Positions 1 to 8,708 are shown, numbered from the stretch's first letter. The stretch: DNA of 64,000 nucleotides from Flavobacterium cutihirudinis (GCF_003385895.1 NZ_QRDQ01000007.1:744001-808000), one strand, 5' to 3'. The notes: a model not told the origin generated them from the letters alone. A program made the numbers and translations.

Positions 1-2
1 GC

Positions 3-977
3 TCAATTTGTGGTGCAATTTCTATTATTGGGATGAATGCAGAGAATGCTTACTTCAAAATCTGCTGTTATATTTTTGCTGCGGTTGGCTTTGCGGGCTC
101 AGAATTACTGGCAAAACAAAATTATCATAATCATGGATTGGATGATGCGTTTATCTTGGGAACCATTTTAAACATTGGATTTGCTATAGGAATTACCACA
201 GACGGTTATGAGTCTGTGATAGCTTTTTTTATGGCAATCGCTTCTCTTTATATGTTTTTAAGATACCTGCATCTGCTTTCAATGCTGGTTTTTTGTTTTT
301 CAATTACCGCATTTTTGTTTTTTCAAATGTTTGAATTTGGCGAAATAGGAAAAGCTATTTTACCATTCACAGCGATGACTTTTGCAGCTATTTGTTATTT
401 TCTAACCAAGAAATTAATCAATAATCTAATCAAAAGTTATTATTATAAAGGACTTTTGCTTGCGAATACTTTCTGTTTGGTTCTGTTTTACCTTTCTTGT
501 AATTATTTGGTTGTTAGAGAGCTTTCGGCAGAACTTTTAGGAACAGAAGTTCAACCTGGAACCGATATTCCGTTTGCGTTTTTCTTTTACGGGTTTACTT
601 TTGTTGTTCCAATTGTCTATTTAGTTCAGGCTTTAAGAACAAAAGACAGATTTATGCTTTGGATCAGCTTTTTAGCGATTGGATTTTCAATCTATACAAT
701 TCGATTTTATTATGCTGTTTTGCCTATAGAAGTTGCGCTGACGCTTGGTGGACTTGTTTTATTTGCAATAGCATATTTTTCGATTAAAAAATTAAAAGAA
801 AAAGAAAGTGGTTTAACATTTAAGCCAGACAGAATTAATCATTCAGATAACTTTTTAAACGCGGAAGCTTTAGTTGTAGCTTCAACTTTTGGAATAAAAC
901 CAGAAGTTAAAGTAGATTCTCCAATGGAATTTGGTGGAGGAGGTTTTAGCGGCGGCGGATCAGAAGGAAATTTTTAA
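3..977 (+). CDS. Multi-pass membrane protein, 5' end cut off by the window
   Basis: The reading frame is open to the window edge, so the N-terminus is missing; the first internal Met codon is at 33. About ten hydrophobic segments follow one another through the visible part, so this is a polytopic inner-membrane protein, loosely like the DUF2157/DUF4401 membrane proteins. The cytosolic tail after the last helix ends in a run of glycines with a Phe-Ser break and a final Asn-Phe, reminiscent of the Gly-rich tails of TPM-domain proteins. Function is not recognised. No terminator is obvious; the following spacer carries an inverted repeat (1031-1088). Confidence 0.7.
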   Translation, partial: SICGAISIIGMNAENAYFKICCYIFAAVGFAGSELLAKQNYHNHGLDDAFILGTILNIGFAIGITTDGYESVIAFFMAIASLYMFLRYLHLLSMLVFCFSITAFLFFQMFEFGEIGKAILPFTAMTFAAICYFLTKKLINNLIKSYYYKGLLLANTFCLVLFYLSCNYLVVRELSAELLGTEVQPGTDIPFAFFFYGFTFVVPIVYLVQALRTKDRFMLWISFLAIGFSIYTIRFYYAVLPIEVALTLGGLVLFAIAYFSIKKLKEKESGLTFKPDRINHSDNFLNAEALVVASTFGIKPEVKVDSPMEFGGGGFSGGGSEGNF

Positions 978-1030
978 ATTGTTTTGCTACAGATTAAAGG
1001 ATTTGCACAGATTACAGTCTAAATTAAATT

Positions 1031-1088
1031 GCCACGAATTACATGAATTTACACAAATCAATTCGTGAAAATTCGTTTAATTCGTGGC
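1031..1088. repeat. Imperfect inverted repeat of the 'ATTCGTG' family
   Basis: Arms at 1031-1054 and 1065-1088 are imperfect reverse complements (about 20 of 24 positions). Flanking stretches near 990-1004 and 1110-1130 repeat the ACAGATTAAAGG theme. A cleaner copy of the same family lies at 28131-28273, which shows this is a dispersed element and not just a local hairpin. Confidence 0.7.
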
Positions 1089-1144
1089 AACTTGACAAAG
1101 ATTAGAAAATCATTTTAATCTTATAATCTGAGGCGAAAAAAAAA

Positions 1145-1534
1145 CTATACTTTACTTTTCAGCGCCTCTGCATCAATATCGCTATGCGAAACATCATATA
1201 CTGCTTTTCCGTTTTTAATTAAGATCAATTGTGGTGATTCATGATAAACACCAAATCGGCTTGCGATTTCATTTGAAATATCACGATGTGCAATTAAATC
1301 CAGGAAATAAGCATCAACAACTTCTTCAAGATCAAATTCTCTTTCAAATTGTTTTAGAGCCATTCGGCTAATGCTGCATCTTGTGCTGTGCTTAAAAATT
1401 ACGACTGGTTTTTCGTTAGAGATTGTTTCAATTTCGGTTAATTGAAGTATATCCGTTAATTCTGTCCAGTTTACTTTACTTTTTGGAGCTTCTGAGTTCT
1501 CTGAACTTCCGAAGATTGAATTTAAAAAACTCAT
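1145..1534 (-). CDS. ytxJ: Bacilliredoxin-like protein YtxJ/BrxC
   Basis: 129 residues with a thioredoxin-like fold. The signature is the single-cysteine motif Thr-Arg-Cys-Ser-Ile-Ser near residue 53, typical of the bacillithiol-system monothiol YtxJ (BrxC) family (DUF2847). A conserved cis-Pro loop (ESPQLILIKNGK) follows near residue 100. Members reduce bacillithiol-mixed disulfides on proteins, and Flavobacteriia are known bacillithiol producers. It is transcribed away from clpB. A TAACTTTG box on the minus strand (1643-1650) may be its promoter, leaving a leader of about 100 nt. The family call is confident; the redox partner is inferred. Confidence 0.85.
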   Translation of the reverse strand: MSFLNSIFGSSENSEAPKSKVNWTELTDILQLTEIETISNEKPVVIFKHSTRCSISRMALKQFEREFDLEEVVDAYFLDLIAHRDISNEIASRFGVYHESPQLILIKNGKAVYDVSHSDIDAEALKSKV

Positions 1535-1642
1535 ATTTGACTTGTTTTATGACTTTTTGACAGCTTAATCTGATAAAAATCATGATTTATAGGTCATTTT
1601 GTCTTTATTTTTACTATGGAATATAATTTGTCTATTCGAATA

Positions 1643-1650
1643 CAAAGTTA
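1643..1650 (-). promoter_or_regulatory. Candidate -7 box for ytxJ
   Basis: The minus strand reads TAACTTTG, matching the Bacteroidota TAnnTTTG consensus, about 108 bases upstream of the ytxJ start codon. No clear TTG element was checked beyond this. Confidence 0.4.
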
Positions 1651-1740
1651 AATGATTTGAGTTAAAAATCTATCTCAATAAGTTGTAACTTTAAACGTGT
1701 TGAAAATCAAATAAATAGATCAATCATAAATCGAAAAAAT

Positions 1741-4350
1741 ATGAATATTAACAAATTTACTATTAAATCGCAGGAAGCCATTCAGTTGTCTCAGCAATTA
1801 GCACAACGAAATGGTCAGCAGCAAATTGAAAATGAACACATTTTCAAAGCAATATTTGAAGTTGATGAAAACGTAGCGCCATTTATTCTGAAAAAATTAA
1901 ATGTAAATGTGCCTTTGTTTTTACAAATTTTAGACAGTACAATTCAGAGTTTTCCAAAAGTTTCAGGAGGTGATATTTTGCTTTCCAGAGATGCAAACAA
2001 AGCTTTGAATGAAGCTGAGATTATCGCACAAAAAATGAACGATGAATACGTTTCGATCGAGCATTTAATGCTAGCTATTTTTGACTCAAAAAGTAAAGTT
2101 TCTCAAATCTTAAAAGATCAGGGAGTTACTGGTAAAGGTCTTAAAGCGGCAATTGAAGAATTGCGTAAAGGAGAAAGAGTAACATCGGCATCAGCTGAAG
2201 AAACTTATAATTCTTTAAATAAATATGCTAAAAATCTAAACGAATTAGCAAGAACAGGAAAATTAGATCCAGTAATCGGTCGTGACGAAGAAATCCGTCG
2301 TGTATTGCAGATTTTGACGCGTAGAACCAAAAACAATCCAATGTTAATTGGTGAACCTGGAGTTGGTAAAACTGCTATTGCAGAAGGTTTAGCACATCGA
2401 ATTGTAGATGGTGACGTTCCGGAAAACCTGAAGGATAAAATCGTTTTCTCATTAGATATGGGAGCTTTGATTGCCGGTGCAAAATTCAAAGGAGAATTTG
2501 AAGAGCGTCTAAAAGCGGTTGTAAAAGAAGTTACATCTGCAGAAGGAGATATCGTTTTATTTATAGACGAAATCCACACACTTGTTGGTGCAGGTGGAGG
2601 AGAAGGTGCCATGGACGCAGCAAACATTCTAAAACCAGCATTGGCCCGTGGTGAATTGAGAGCAATTGGTGCAACAACTTTAGATGAGTATCAAAAATAC
2701 TTCGAAAAAGATAAAGCGCTTGAAAGACGTTTCCAAAAAGTTTTAATTGATGAACCGGATACCGAAAGTGCGATTTCAATTTTACGTGGAATCAAAGAGA
2801 AATACGAAACACACCATAAAGTTCAGATTAAAGACGAAGCTATTATTGCGGCAGTTGAACTTTCACAAAGATATATTACAAACCGTTTCTTACCGGATAA
2901 AGCAATTGACTTAATGGATGAAGCGGCTTCTAAACTGCGTATGGAAATCAATTCAAAACCTGAGGAATTAGATGTTTTGGATCGCAAAATTATGCAGTTG
3001 GAAATCGAGATTGAAGCCATTAAACGCGAAAAAGAAGAAAGTAAATTGAAAATCCTGCATATGGATTTGGCGAACTTAAAAGAAGAACGAAATGAAATCT
3101 ACGCAAGATGGAAATCTGAAAAAGATATCGTTGACGGAATTCAGGCTGTAAAACTTGAAATTGAAGACTTTAAGTACGAAGCTGAACGTGCAGAACGTGA
3201 TGGCGATTATGGAAAAGTTGCCGAAATTCGTTACGGAAAAATAAAAGAAGCGCAGGAACGTCAGGATGCATTGCAAAAGCAATTATTGGAATTTCAATCG
3301 GGTAATTCTTTAATTAAAGAAGAAGTAACTCGTGAAGATATTGCCGAAGTTGTAGCAAAATGGACCGGAATTCCAGTAATGAAAATGCTTCAAACAGAAA
3401 GAGAAAAGTTATTGCATCTTGAAGATGAGTTGCACAAACGTGTAGTTGGTCAAGAAGAAGCGATCGAGGCTGTCAGCGATGCTGTTCGTAGAAGCCGCGC
3501 CGGTTTGCAGGATATGAAAAAACCTGTCGGTTCATTCTTATTCTTAGGAACAACGGGAGTTGGTAAAACAGAGCTGGCAAAAGCTTTGGCCGAATATCTT
3601 TTTGACGATGAAAATGCCATGACGCGTATCGATATGAGTGAGTATCAAGAACGCCACAGTGTAAGCCGATTAGTTGGTGCACCTCCTGGATATGTTGGTT
3701 ATGATGAAGGTGGTCAATTGACTGAGGCAGTTCGTAGAAAACCATATTCTGTAGTTTTGTTGGACGAAATCGAAAAAGCGCATCCGGATACGTTCAATAT
3801 CTTATTGCAGGTTTTAGATGAAGGTCGTTTAACAGATAATAAAGGTCGTTTGGCTGATTTCAGAAATACGATTATTATCATGACTTCTAACATGGGAAGT
3901 ACTATTATTCAGGAGAAATTTGAAAACCTTAAAGGAAGCGTTGAAGCGGCAACTGAAGCTGCAAAAGAGGAAGTTCTTGGATTGTTAAAACAAACAGTTC
4001 GTCCTGAATTTATAAATCGTATCGATGAAATAGTGATGTTTACGCCGCTTACTATGGAAAATATTTCCAGAATTGTAAGCTTACAATTAAAAAGTGTAAC
4101 AAAAATGCTTGCATTACAAGGTATTACGATGGATGCGACTCCAGAAGCGATTGCATATTTGTCTGACAAAGGCTACGATCCGCATTTTGGTGCAAGACCT
4201 GTAAAACGTGTGGTACAGCGAGAAGTTCTGAATCAGTTGTCAAAAGAAATTTTGGCGGGAAATATTACAACAGACAGTATCATTTTATTAGATGCGTTTG
4301 ATGGAAATTTGGTTTTCAGAAATCAGACACAAAACCACGTAGCAGAATAA
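1741..4350 (+). CDS. clpB: ATP-dependent disaggregase ClpB
   Basis: 869 residues, the usual ClpB length. An N-terminal Clp repeat domain (about 1-150) is followed by AAA-1 with Walker A GEPGVGKTA near residue 204 and Walker B FIDEIH. Next come the long coiled-coil middle domain (about 400-530) that separates ClpB from ClpA/ClpC, and AAA-2 with Walker A GTTGVGKTE near 603 and Walker B LLDEIEKAHPD. It is a hexameric cytosolic chaperone that works with DnaK to pull proteins out of aggregates. A TAACTTTA box at 1686-1693 is a possible promoter. The gene stands alone and ends in a strong terminator. Confidence 0.98.
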   Translation: MNINKFTIKSQEAIQLSQQLAQRNGQQQIENEHIFKAIFEVDENVAPFILKKLNVNVPLFLQILDSTIQSFPKVSGGDILLSRDANKALNEAEIIAQKMNDEYVSIEHLMLAIFDSKSKVSQILKDQGVTGKGLKAAIEELRKGERVTSASAEETYNSLNKYAKNLNELARTGKLDPVIGRDEEIRRVLQILTRRTKNNPMLIGEPGVGKTAIAEGLAHRIVDGDVPENLKDKIVFSLDMGALIAGAKFKGEFEERLKAVVKEVTSAEGDIVLFIDEIHTLVGAGGGEGAMDAANILKPALARGELRAIGATTLDEYQKYFEKDKALERRFQKVLIDEPDTESAISILRGIKEKYETHHKVQIKDEAIIAAVELSQRYITNRFLPDKAIDLMDEAASKLRMEINSKPEELDVLDRKIMQLEIEIEAIKREKEESKLKILHMDLANLKEERNEIYARWKSEKDIVDGIQAVKLEIEDFKYEAERAERDGDYGKVAEIRYGKIKEAQERQDALQKQLLEFQSGNSLIKEEVTREDIAEVVAKWTGIPVMKMLQTEREKLLHLEDELHKRVVGQEEAIEAVSDAVRRSRAGLQDMKKPVGSFLFLGTTGVGKTELAKALAEYLFDDENAMTRIDMSEYQERHSVSRLVGAPPGYVGYDEGGQLTEAVRRKPYSVVLLDEIEKAHPDTFNILLQVLDEGRLTDNKGRLADFRNTIIIMTSNMGSTIIQEKFENLKGSVEAATEAAKEEVLGLLKQTVRPEFINRIDEIVMFTPLTMENISRIVSLQLKSVTKMLALQGITMDATPEAIAYLSDKGYDPHFGARPVKRVVQREVLNQLSKEILAGNITTDSIILLDAFDGNLVFRNQTQNHVAE

Positions 4351-4371
4351 TTTCTAAATATTTTAATGTTC

Positions 4372-4409
4372 AAAAAACACCAGTCAGAAATGATTTGGTG
4401 TTTTTTTTT
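4372..4409 (+). terminator. Rho-independent terminator after clpB
   Basis: AAACACCA pairs with TGGTGTTT across a short loop and is followed by nine T residues. Confidence 0.85.
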
Positions 4410-4506
4410 GTTTTAAACCATAAATATTGAAACTTTTTCTAAAATTATTATAAATAAAATAGTAAGTATAATTCTCAAATTTACAGTAACTTAAAATCAA
4501 AAAGCT

Positions 4507-4626
4507 ATGAACAATATATTTAGAGGATTAATCGCGGGATACGGCGCAAAAAAGTTAGGTGGAGGTTGTTTTGGGACAATCTTGGTGTTTATAATTATCT
4601 GGGTTTTATTAGGGCAGTGTAGTTAG
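4507..4626 (+). CDS. 39-residue membrane peptide
   Basis: A short frame ATG to TAG encodes an N-terminal amphipathic part (MNNIFRGLIAGYGAKKLGGG) and one transmembrane helix of about 15 hydrophobic residues, ending in Gly-Gln-Cys-Ser. It sits alone between the clpB terminator and the DUF808 gene, 81 bases upstream of the latter. The Gly-Gly-Gly-Cys-Phe-Gly hinge and clean hydrophobic block look like a real single-pass small protein and not a random frame. Its function is unknown. Confidence 0.6.
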   Translation: MNNIFRGLIAGYGAKKLGGGCFGTILVFIIIWVLLGQCS

Positions 4627-4707
4627 AATTAAATCCAATATTCTGTTAAGAAATTAGGAGAAAAAGTAGTAGATTCGCACCACTTAAAATTAAAAAAGCA
4701 GAACAAA

Positions 4708-5583
4708 ATGGCGTCAGGTTTCTTTGTATTATTAGATGATATCGCTGCAATTATGGATGATGTTGCAGTAATGAGTAAAGTGGCAGCAAAAAAAACAGCT
4801 GGAATTTTGGGAGATGATTTGGCCGTAAATGCCGAAAAAGCTTCAGGGTTTGCATCATCTCGTGAGCTTCCTGTTTTGTGGGCAATTAGTAAGGGTTCAT
4901 TATTGAATAAAATCATAATTCTTCCAATTGCATTTTTACTAAGTGCTTTTTTACCTATTGCAATTATAATAATTCTTGTTCTGGGCGGACTTTTTCTGGC
5001 TTATGAAGGAGCCGAAAAAATCTATGAATTTATTTTTCCTCATAAACACGAAGAATCAGAAGGTATAACTGATGAAGTACTTACTGAAGAACAAATTCTG
5101 GAAATGGAAAAAGGAAAGATAAAATCAGCAATCGTAACTGATTTTATATTATCTGTAGAAATCGTCATTATAGCATTAGGAACCGTTATTGGAGAACCAT
5201 TAACACAGCAAATAATAGTCACTTCAATAATTGCATTGGTTGCGACAGTAGGCGTTTACGGAATTGTAGCCCTTATCGTTAGAATGGATGAAGCTGGTTA
5301 TAAGCTTATAAAATTCAGTAAAAGTGAAAAAAGCATTTCAAGATTTATTGGAAACCTATTGGTAAAAGCGCTGCCGTTGGTTATTAAAGCTTTAACCGTA
5401 ATAGGCACTATCGCCTTACTTTTAGTGGCAGGAGGTATATTTGTGCATTACATACCATTTTTTCATCATTATGTTCCTCAGATCAAGCTTCCCGCAATTA
5501 TCAAAGAATTTGTAATTGGTTTGGCTTTGGGATTAGTGGTTTTGGTAATCGTAAATCTCTTAAAAAAAATCTTTAAAAAATAA
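4708..5583 (+). CDS. DUF808 family inner-membrane protein (YedI-like)
   Basis: 291 residues. The N-terminus (MASGFFVLLDDIAAIMDDVA) and the following DDLAVNAEKASGF stretch are diagnostic of the DUF808/YedI family. Four to six hydrophobic helices follow (about 70-100, 140-165, 170-190, 225-250, 265-285). Family members are integral membrane proteins of unsettled function. The gene is monocistronic by spacing; the small peptide gene at 4507 lies just upstream and may share its transcript. Confidence 0.9.
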   Translation: MASGFFVLLDDIAAIMDDVAVMSKVAAKKTAGILGDDLAVNAEKASGFASSRELPVLWAISKGSLLNKIIILPIAFLLSAFLPIAIIIILVLGGLFLAYEGAEKIYEFIFPHKHEESEGITDEVLTEEQILEMEKGKIKSAIVTDFILSVEIVIIALGTVIGEPLTQQIIVTSIIALVATVGVYGIVALIVRMDEAGYKLIKFSKSEKSISRFIGNLLVKALPLVIKALTVIGTIALLLVAGGIFVHYIPFFHHYVPQIKLPAIIKEFVIGLALGLVVLVIVNLLKKIFKK

Positions 5584-5745
5584 AATGGCAAAATTATTGC
5601 TATCTGTACTTAAAATGTATAAAAAGAAATACTATTAATGTGTTGGTTTTCAGTGTTTACGTCTTAGTTTTAAAATTTAACACTTTTTTGACGCAACCAA
5701 AACGACTTATTAGTATCTATGTAAAATGAACAAATAATTATTTTT

Positions 5746-6156
5746 ATGAAAAAATTTAAATTGCAATCTCTTGCCGCTCTACTATTTATTGTAACCGTGT
5801 TAACTTCTTGCAGCAGCGATACCGATACTCCAAAAGACGACAACATCTATAAAAGCTCATTTGTAACAGAGGTTGTTGGACCAGTAACGGGAAATGTAAA
5901 TCAGGAATTAAGTTATAGTGTTTCTTATCAGGTTGAAAATGGTTGCGGCCAGTTTCACCAAATGACAGATGTTAACTTTAATAAAGTAGATGGATATCAG
6001 GTAGAAGTAAAATATCCTCCTACATGTTCAATTAATGCTCCGGAAATTAAAAGAACAGTATATAAATTAACGGCTCCGGCAGCACCTGGAACTTATTATT
6101 TAAGATTTGCTAAATCTGACAGCGAATTTATCACAACAACTGTGGTTATCAAATAA
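5746..6156 (+). CDS. Small lipoprotein, first of a tandem pair
   Basis: 136 residues. A lipoprotein signal peptide with lipobox ending Thr-Ser-Cys near residue 22 is followed by Ser-Ser-Asp-Thr-Asp, acidic residues of the kind linked to surface export of lipoproteins in Flavobacteriia. The mature part is a compact beta-rich domain with conserved Phe-Val-Thr-Glu, Gly-Pro-x-Thr-Gly and two cysteines that could form a disulfide. It is a clear paralogue (roughly half identical by eye) of the protein encoded at 6614-7024, the same length. Function not recognised; probably an outer-membrane lipoprotein. Confidence 0.8.
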   Translation: MKKFKLQSLAALLFIVTVLTSCSSDTDTPKDDNIYKSSFVTEVVGPVTGNVNQELSYSVSYQVENGCGQFHQMTDVNFNKVDGYQVEVKYPPTCSINAPEIKRTVYKLTAPAAPGTYYLRFAKSDSEFITTTVVIK

Positions 6157-6194
6157 TTTGAAATAAAGTACTCTCTAACATTTGTTAGATAGAA

Positions 6195-6331
<137 letters not shown>

Positions 6332-6360
6332 AAGCAGAAAAATCATTTTCATAAGAACAG

Positions 6361-6437
6361 TTGTCCCGCTATCCACTATATCTTTTTTCTGTCTGTTTCC
6401 AGCCAGAAAAAAGGATGCCGTTCCTATCGGGGCTAAA
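6361..6437. repeat. Candidate dispersed intergenic element (CCCGCTATCC ... ATCGGGGCTAA)
   Basis: The block runs from TTGTCCCGCTATCC through an inner hairpin (TTTTTTCTG / CAGAAAAAA) to GCCGTTCCTATCGGGGCTAA. From memory this arrangement resembles a recurrent intergenic element of Flavobacteriia, but no second copy lies in this window. The remaining spacer (6438-6613) shows no gene or clear signal. Confidence 0.5.
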
Positions 6438-6613
6438 CCAGAAATTTTAGTTCTTTTCAAGAAAAATCAGCTGAAAATGTGATTTTTTTTGAGCTTATAA
6501 GTTTTTGGCTAATAGTTGGTTATGATTTATTGAGACAATTTAACATTTTGTAAAAGCAACCTTTGTCGTTATGCAGCATCTTCATAGTAATTAACAATTA
6601 ATTATTATTTTAT

Positions 6614-7024
6614 ATGAAAAGTTTTAGATTAAAATCAGTTTTAGTAGTATTATTTTTATCAATAGGATTAGTATCATGTAGTAACGATGATGATGAGAAA
6701 CCAGTTGAACCGACTTCAAACGTTGCTTTCGTTACCGAAATTAAAGGACCAGCAACAGGAAAGGTAAATGACGAATTAAGCTACGAAGTGACATTTTTAG
6801 TAAAGAATGCTTGCGGTGAATTCGACAAAATTTCTGAAACAAAAATTGGTGACGTAAGTGGTTTGCAGGTAGAAGCAAAATACCCTTCTGAAGTTTGTAC
6901 AACTCAAGTTCCGGATCCTAAGAAAACAGTTTACAAATTCAAAGCTACAGCAAAAGGAACTTTCGAAATTAAATTCAAAAAATCAGAAACTGAATTCTTA
7001 ATTCAGAAAGTTGTTATCGACTAA
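6614..7024 (+). CDS. Small lipoprotein, second of a tandem pair
   Basis: 136 residues with a lipoprotein signal peptide (lipobox Val-Ser-Cys near residue 22) followed by Ser-Asn-Asp-Asp-Asp-Glu, a strongly acidic start fitting the flavobacterial lipoprotein export signal. The mature domain aligns end to end with the product of 5746-6156: FVTEIKGPATGKVNDELSYE against FVTEVVGPVTGNVNQELSYS, and both keep two cysteines at matching places. This is a local gene duplication. Function unknown; cell-surface location is inferred from the signal. Confidence 0.8.
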   Translation: MKSFRLKSVLVVLFLSIGLVSCSNDDDEKPVEPTSNVAFVTEIKGPATGKVNDELSYEVTFLVKNACGEFDKISETKIGDVSGLQVEAKYPSEVCTTQVPDPKKTVYKFKATAKGTFEIKFKKSETEFLIQKVVID

Positions 7025-7129
7025 TTAGCTGAGATATTTATTTAGGTTGAAAGCCATTTTGCAGAGGTTTATTTTTAAGCTGATGTAAAATGGTTTTCTT
7101 TTCTAACCAGAAATATGAACGAAATTTTC

Positions 7130-7137
7130 TATCTTTG
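7130..7137 (+). promoter_or_regulatory. -7 box of the toxin-antitoxin operon
   Basis: TATCTTTG fits the TAnnTTTG consensus. It lies inside the frame extended upstream to 7090 and so argues that translation begins downstream, at 7153 or 7159. Confidence 0.55.
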
Positions 7138-7158
7138 AGAGGTCAAAATTATATGATT

Positions 7159-7404
7159 ATGGGAGCTTTAGAGTTGAGAGAAAGTGTGCTAGAATATATT
7201 AATACAGCTGATGAACGTCTTTTAAAAGTTGTAAAAGCAGTTATTGAAAGTTATCAAGAAGAAGAAATAGTTGCATTTTCAGTAGAGGGAAAACCAATAA
7301 CAAGAAGTGAATATAAAACTCAATTGGCAGATACTAAATTAGAAATTGAAAGAGGAGAATATACTTCACAAGAAGATTTAGAAATAGAATCTGAGAATTG
7401 GTAA
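7159..7404 (+). CDS. Antitoxin of a RelE/ParE-type system
   Basis: 81 residues from the chosen start (MGALELRESVLEYI); a start two codons upstream at 7153 is equally possible, while 7090 would precede the promoter box. The sequence is an N-terminal helical part, LRESVLEYINTADERLLKVVKAVIES, then an acidic tail with a KPITRSEY stretch, the layout seen in small antitoxins encoded before RelE/ParE toxins in Bacteroidota. Its stop codon shares one base with the toxin start (TAATG), so the two are translationally coupled. It likely binds its partner and represses the shared promoter. Confidence 0.7.
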   Translation: MGALELRESVLEYINTADERLLKVVKAVIESYQEEEIVAFSVEGKPITRSEYKTQLADTKLEIERGEYTSQEDLEIESENW

Positions 7405-7694
7405 TGGATAAATCATTAAAAGTAGTATGGACGAATACTGCAAAGAATGAGCTAAAAACAATTTTTAGTTATTATAAAGAGAAATCGCTTCAAGGTGCTA
7501 ATAATTTAAAAAATGAAATTCTAAAAGTCACTAAAGAAATACATTTTAGCGAACAATATCAAAGTGACGAAATTGAACCCGAATATAGAAGAATTATTGT
7601 AAGAGATTATAAAATATTATATTTGGTAAAGGACGAAATTTTATATATCTCTAAAATATTTTCGACAAAACGAGATTTTACAAAACAATTATAA
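7404..7694 (+). CDS. RelE/ParE superfamily toxin
   Basis: 96 residues from the ATG that overlaps the antitoxin stop; a TTG two codons upstream is less likely. The protein begins KVVWTNTAKNELKTIFSYY, has the central EPEYRRIIVRDYKILYLV segment and ends in KIFSTKRDFTKQL, which is the ParE/RelE fold pattern (Trp-x-x-x-Ala-x-x-x-Leu helix, Arg-rich beta strands, Tyr-Lys-Ile-Leu-Tyr strand). Whether it acts as an mRNA interferase or as a gyrase poison cannot be read from the sequence. A weak terminator follows. Confidence 0.8.
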   Translation: MDKSLKVVWTNTAKNELKTIFSYYKEKSLQGANNLKNEILKVTKEIHFSEQYQSDEIEPEYRRIIVRDYKILYLVKDEILYISKIFSTKRDFTKQL

Positions 7695-7718
7695 AGAGAG
7701 CCTAAAGCTCTTTTTTTT
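7692..7718 (+). terminator. Terminator after the toxin gene
   Basis: A short stem AGAGC / GCTCT with loop CTAAA is followed by eight T residues. Confidence 0.55.
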
Positions 7719-7748
7719 ATATCATATAGTTAAGTAAAATAAACTCGC

Positions 7749-7779
7749 TTTGCCATTCCTTTAAAAAATGTTATTTTTG
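7749..7779 (+). promoter_or_regulatory. Promoter of aguB
   Basis: TTTG at 7749-7752, a 19-base spacer, and TATTTTTG at 7772-7779 match the Bacteroidota -33/-7 promoter. It shows that the ATG at 7768 lies within the promoter and that 7798 is the true start. Confidence 0.7.
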
Positions 7780-7797
7780 CACTCTAAATTTTATGTC

Positions 7798-8688
7798 ATG
7801 CCGAAAAGAAAATATAAAATATCGGTTATTCAGTTAAACCTGAATGATGTTGCCGAAAACAATCTGAAAAAATGTATTAGCTGGGTAAGAGATGCTGCAA
7901 GTCAGGGAGCGGAAGTAATCTTATTGCCTGAATTATATAGCAGTCATTATTTTTGCCAAAGCGAAGATGTAGATAATTTTGCATTAGCAGAACCACTTTA
8001 TAGTACTTCATTTATTGCTTTCAGCGAATTGGCAAAAGAATTAGGAGTAGTGATTATCGTTCCTTTCTTCGAAAAGAGAATGGCAGGAATCTACCACAAT
8101 AGTGCTTACATCATTGATACAGATGGTACAGAAGCTGGTTTATACCGTAAAATGCACATTCCGGACGATCCACATTTCTATGAAAAATTCTATTTTACCC
8201 CTGGAGATTTAGGTTTTCAGGCAATCGAAACTAAAAAAGGAACCGTAGGAACTTTAATCTGTTGGGATCAATGGTATCCGGAAGCAGCTCGTATTACAGC
8301 TTTAAAAGGTGCTGAAGTTGTGTTTTATCCAACAGCTATTGGATGGCATCCAAAAGAGAAAGAACAATACGGAGAAAATCAATATGGTGCATGGATGAAC
8401 GTAATGAAAGGTCATGCGGTAGCAAATGGCGTTTTTGTTGCGGCTGCAAACCGAATTGGTCTTGAAAAATACCTTGAAGGAACGGAAGGAATTCAATTCT
8501 GGGGAGCTTCATTTATTGCTGGACCACAAGGTGAAATTTTAGCTCAGGCTTCGCACGATAAAGAAGAAATCTTAATCGCAGAAGTAGATTTAGATTTACA
8601 GGAAAATGTTCGTCAAAACTGGCCATTCTTTAGAGATAGAAGAATTGATGCTTTTGGAGATATCACAAAAAGAGCAATTGATAAATAA
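7798..8688 (+). CDS. aguB: N-carbamoylputrescine amidase
   Basis: 296 residues of the carbon-nitrogen hydrolase (nitrilase) superfamily. The catalytic triad is visible: Glu in LLPELYSSHYF (about 45), Lys in YRKMHIPDD (about 117) and Cys in LICWDQWYPEAAR (about 154). The last motif and PHFYEKFYFTPGD are typical of AguB, which converts N-carbamoylputrescine to putrescine, CO2 and ammonia. The partner agmatine deiminase is encoded at 12176. The start is set by the promoter at 7749-7779. It acts in the cytosol in the arginine-agmatine route to polyamines. A strong terminator ends the unit. Confidence 0.93.
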   Translation: MPKRKYKISVIQLNLNDVAENNLKKCISWVRDAASQGAEVILLPELYSSHYFCQSEDVDNFALAEPLYSTSFIAFSELAKELGVVIIVPFFEKRMAGIYHNSAYIIDTDGTEAGLYRKMHIPDDPHFYEKFYFTPGDLGFQAIETKKGTVGTLICWDQWYPEAARITALKGAEVVFYPTAIGWHPKEKEQYGENQYGAWMNVMKGHAVANGVFVAAANRIGLEKYLEGTEGIQFWGASFIAGPQGEILAQASHDKEEILIAEVDLDLQENVRQNWPFFRDRRIDAFGDITKRAIDK

Positions 8689-8708
8689 TCCGATTGAAAT
8701 TATATAAG

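Noticed and set aside
2205..4169. Several minus-strand frames inside clpB
   Set aside because: They are shadows of a long, strongly conserved coding region; none has a start context or recognisable motif.
5585..5638. 17-codon frame right after the DUF808 stop codon
   Set aside because: Too short and without a distinctive composition; no spacing or conservation evidence supports it.
7090..7152. Upstream start of the antitoxin at 7090
   Set aside because: A -7 box at 7130-7137 lies within it; the ATG at 7153 or 7159 gives a normal antitoxin N-terminus.
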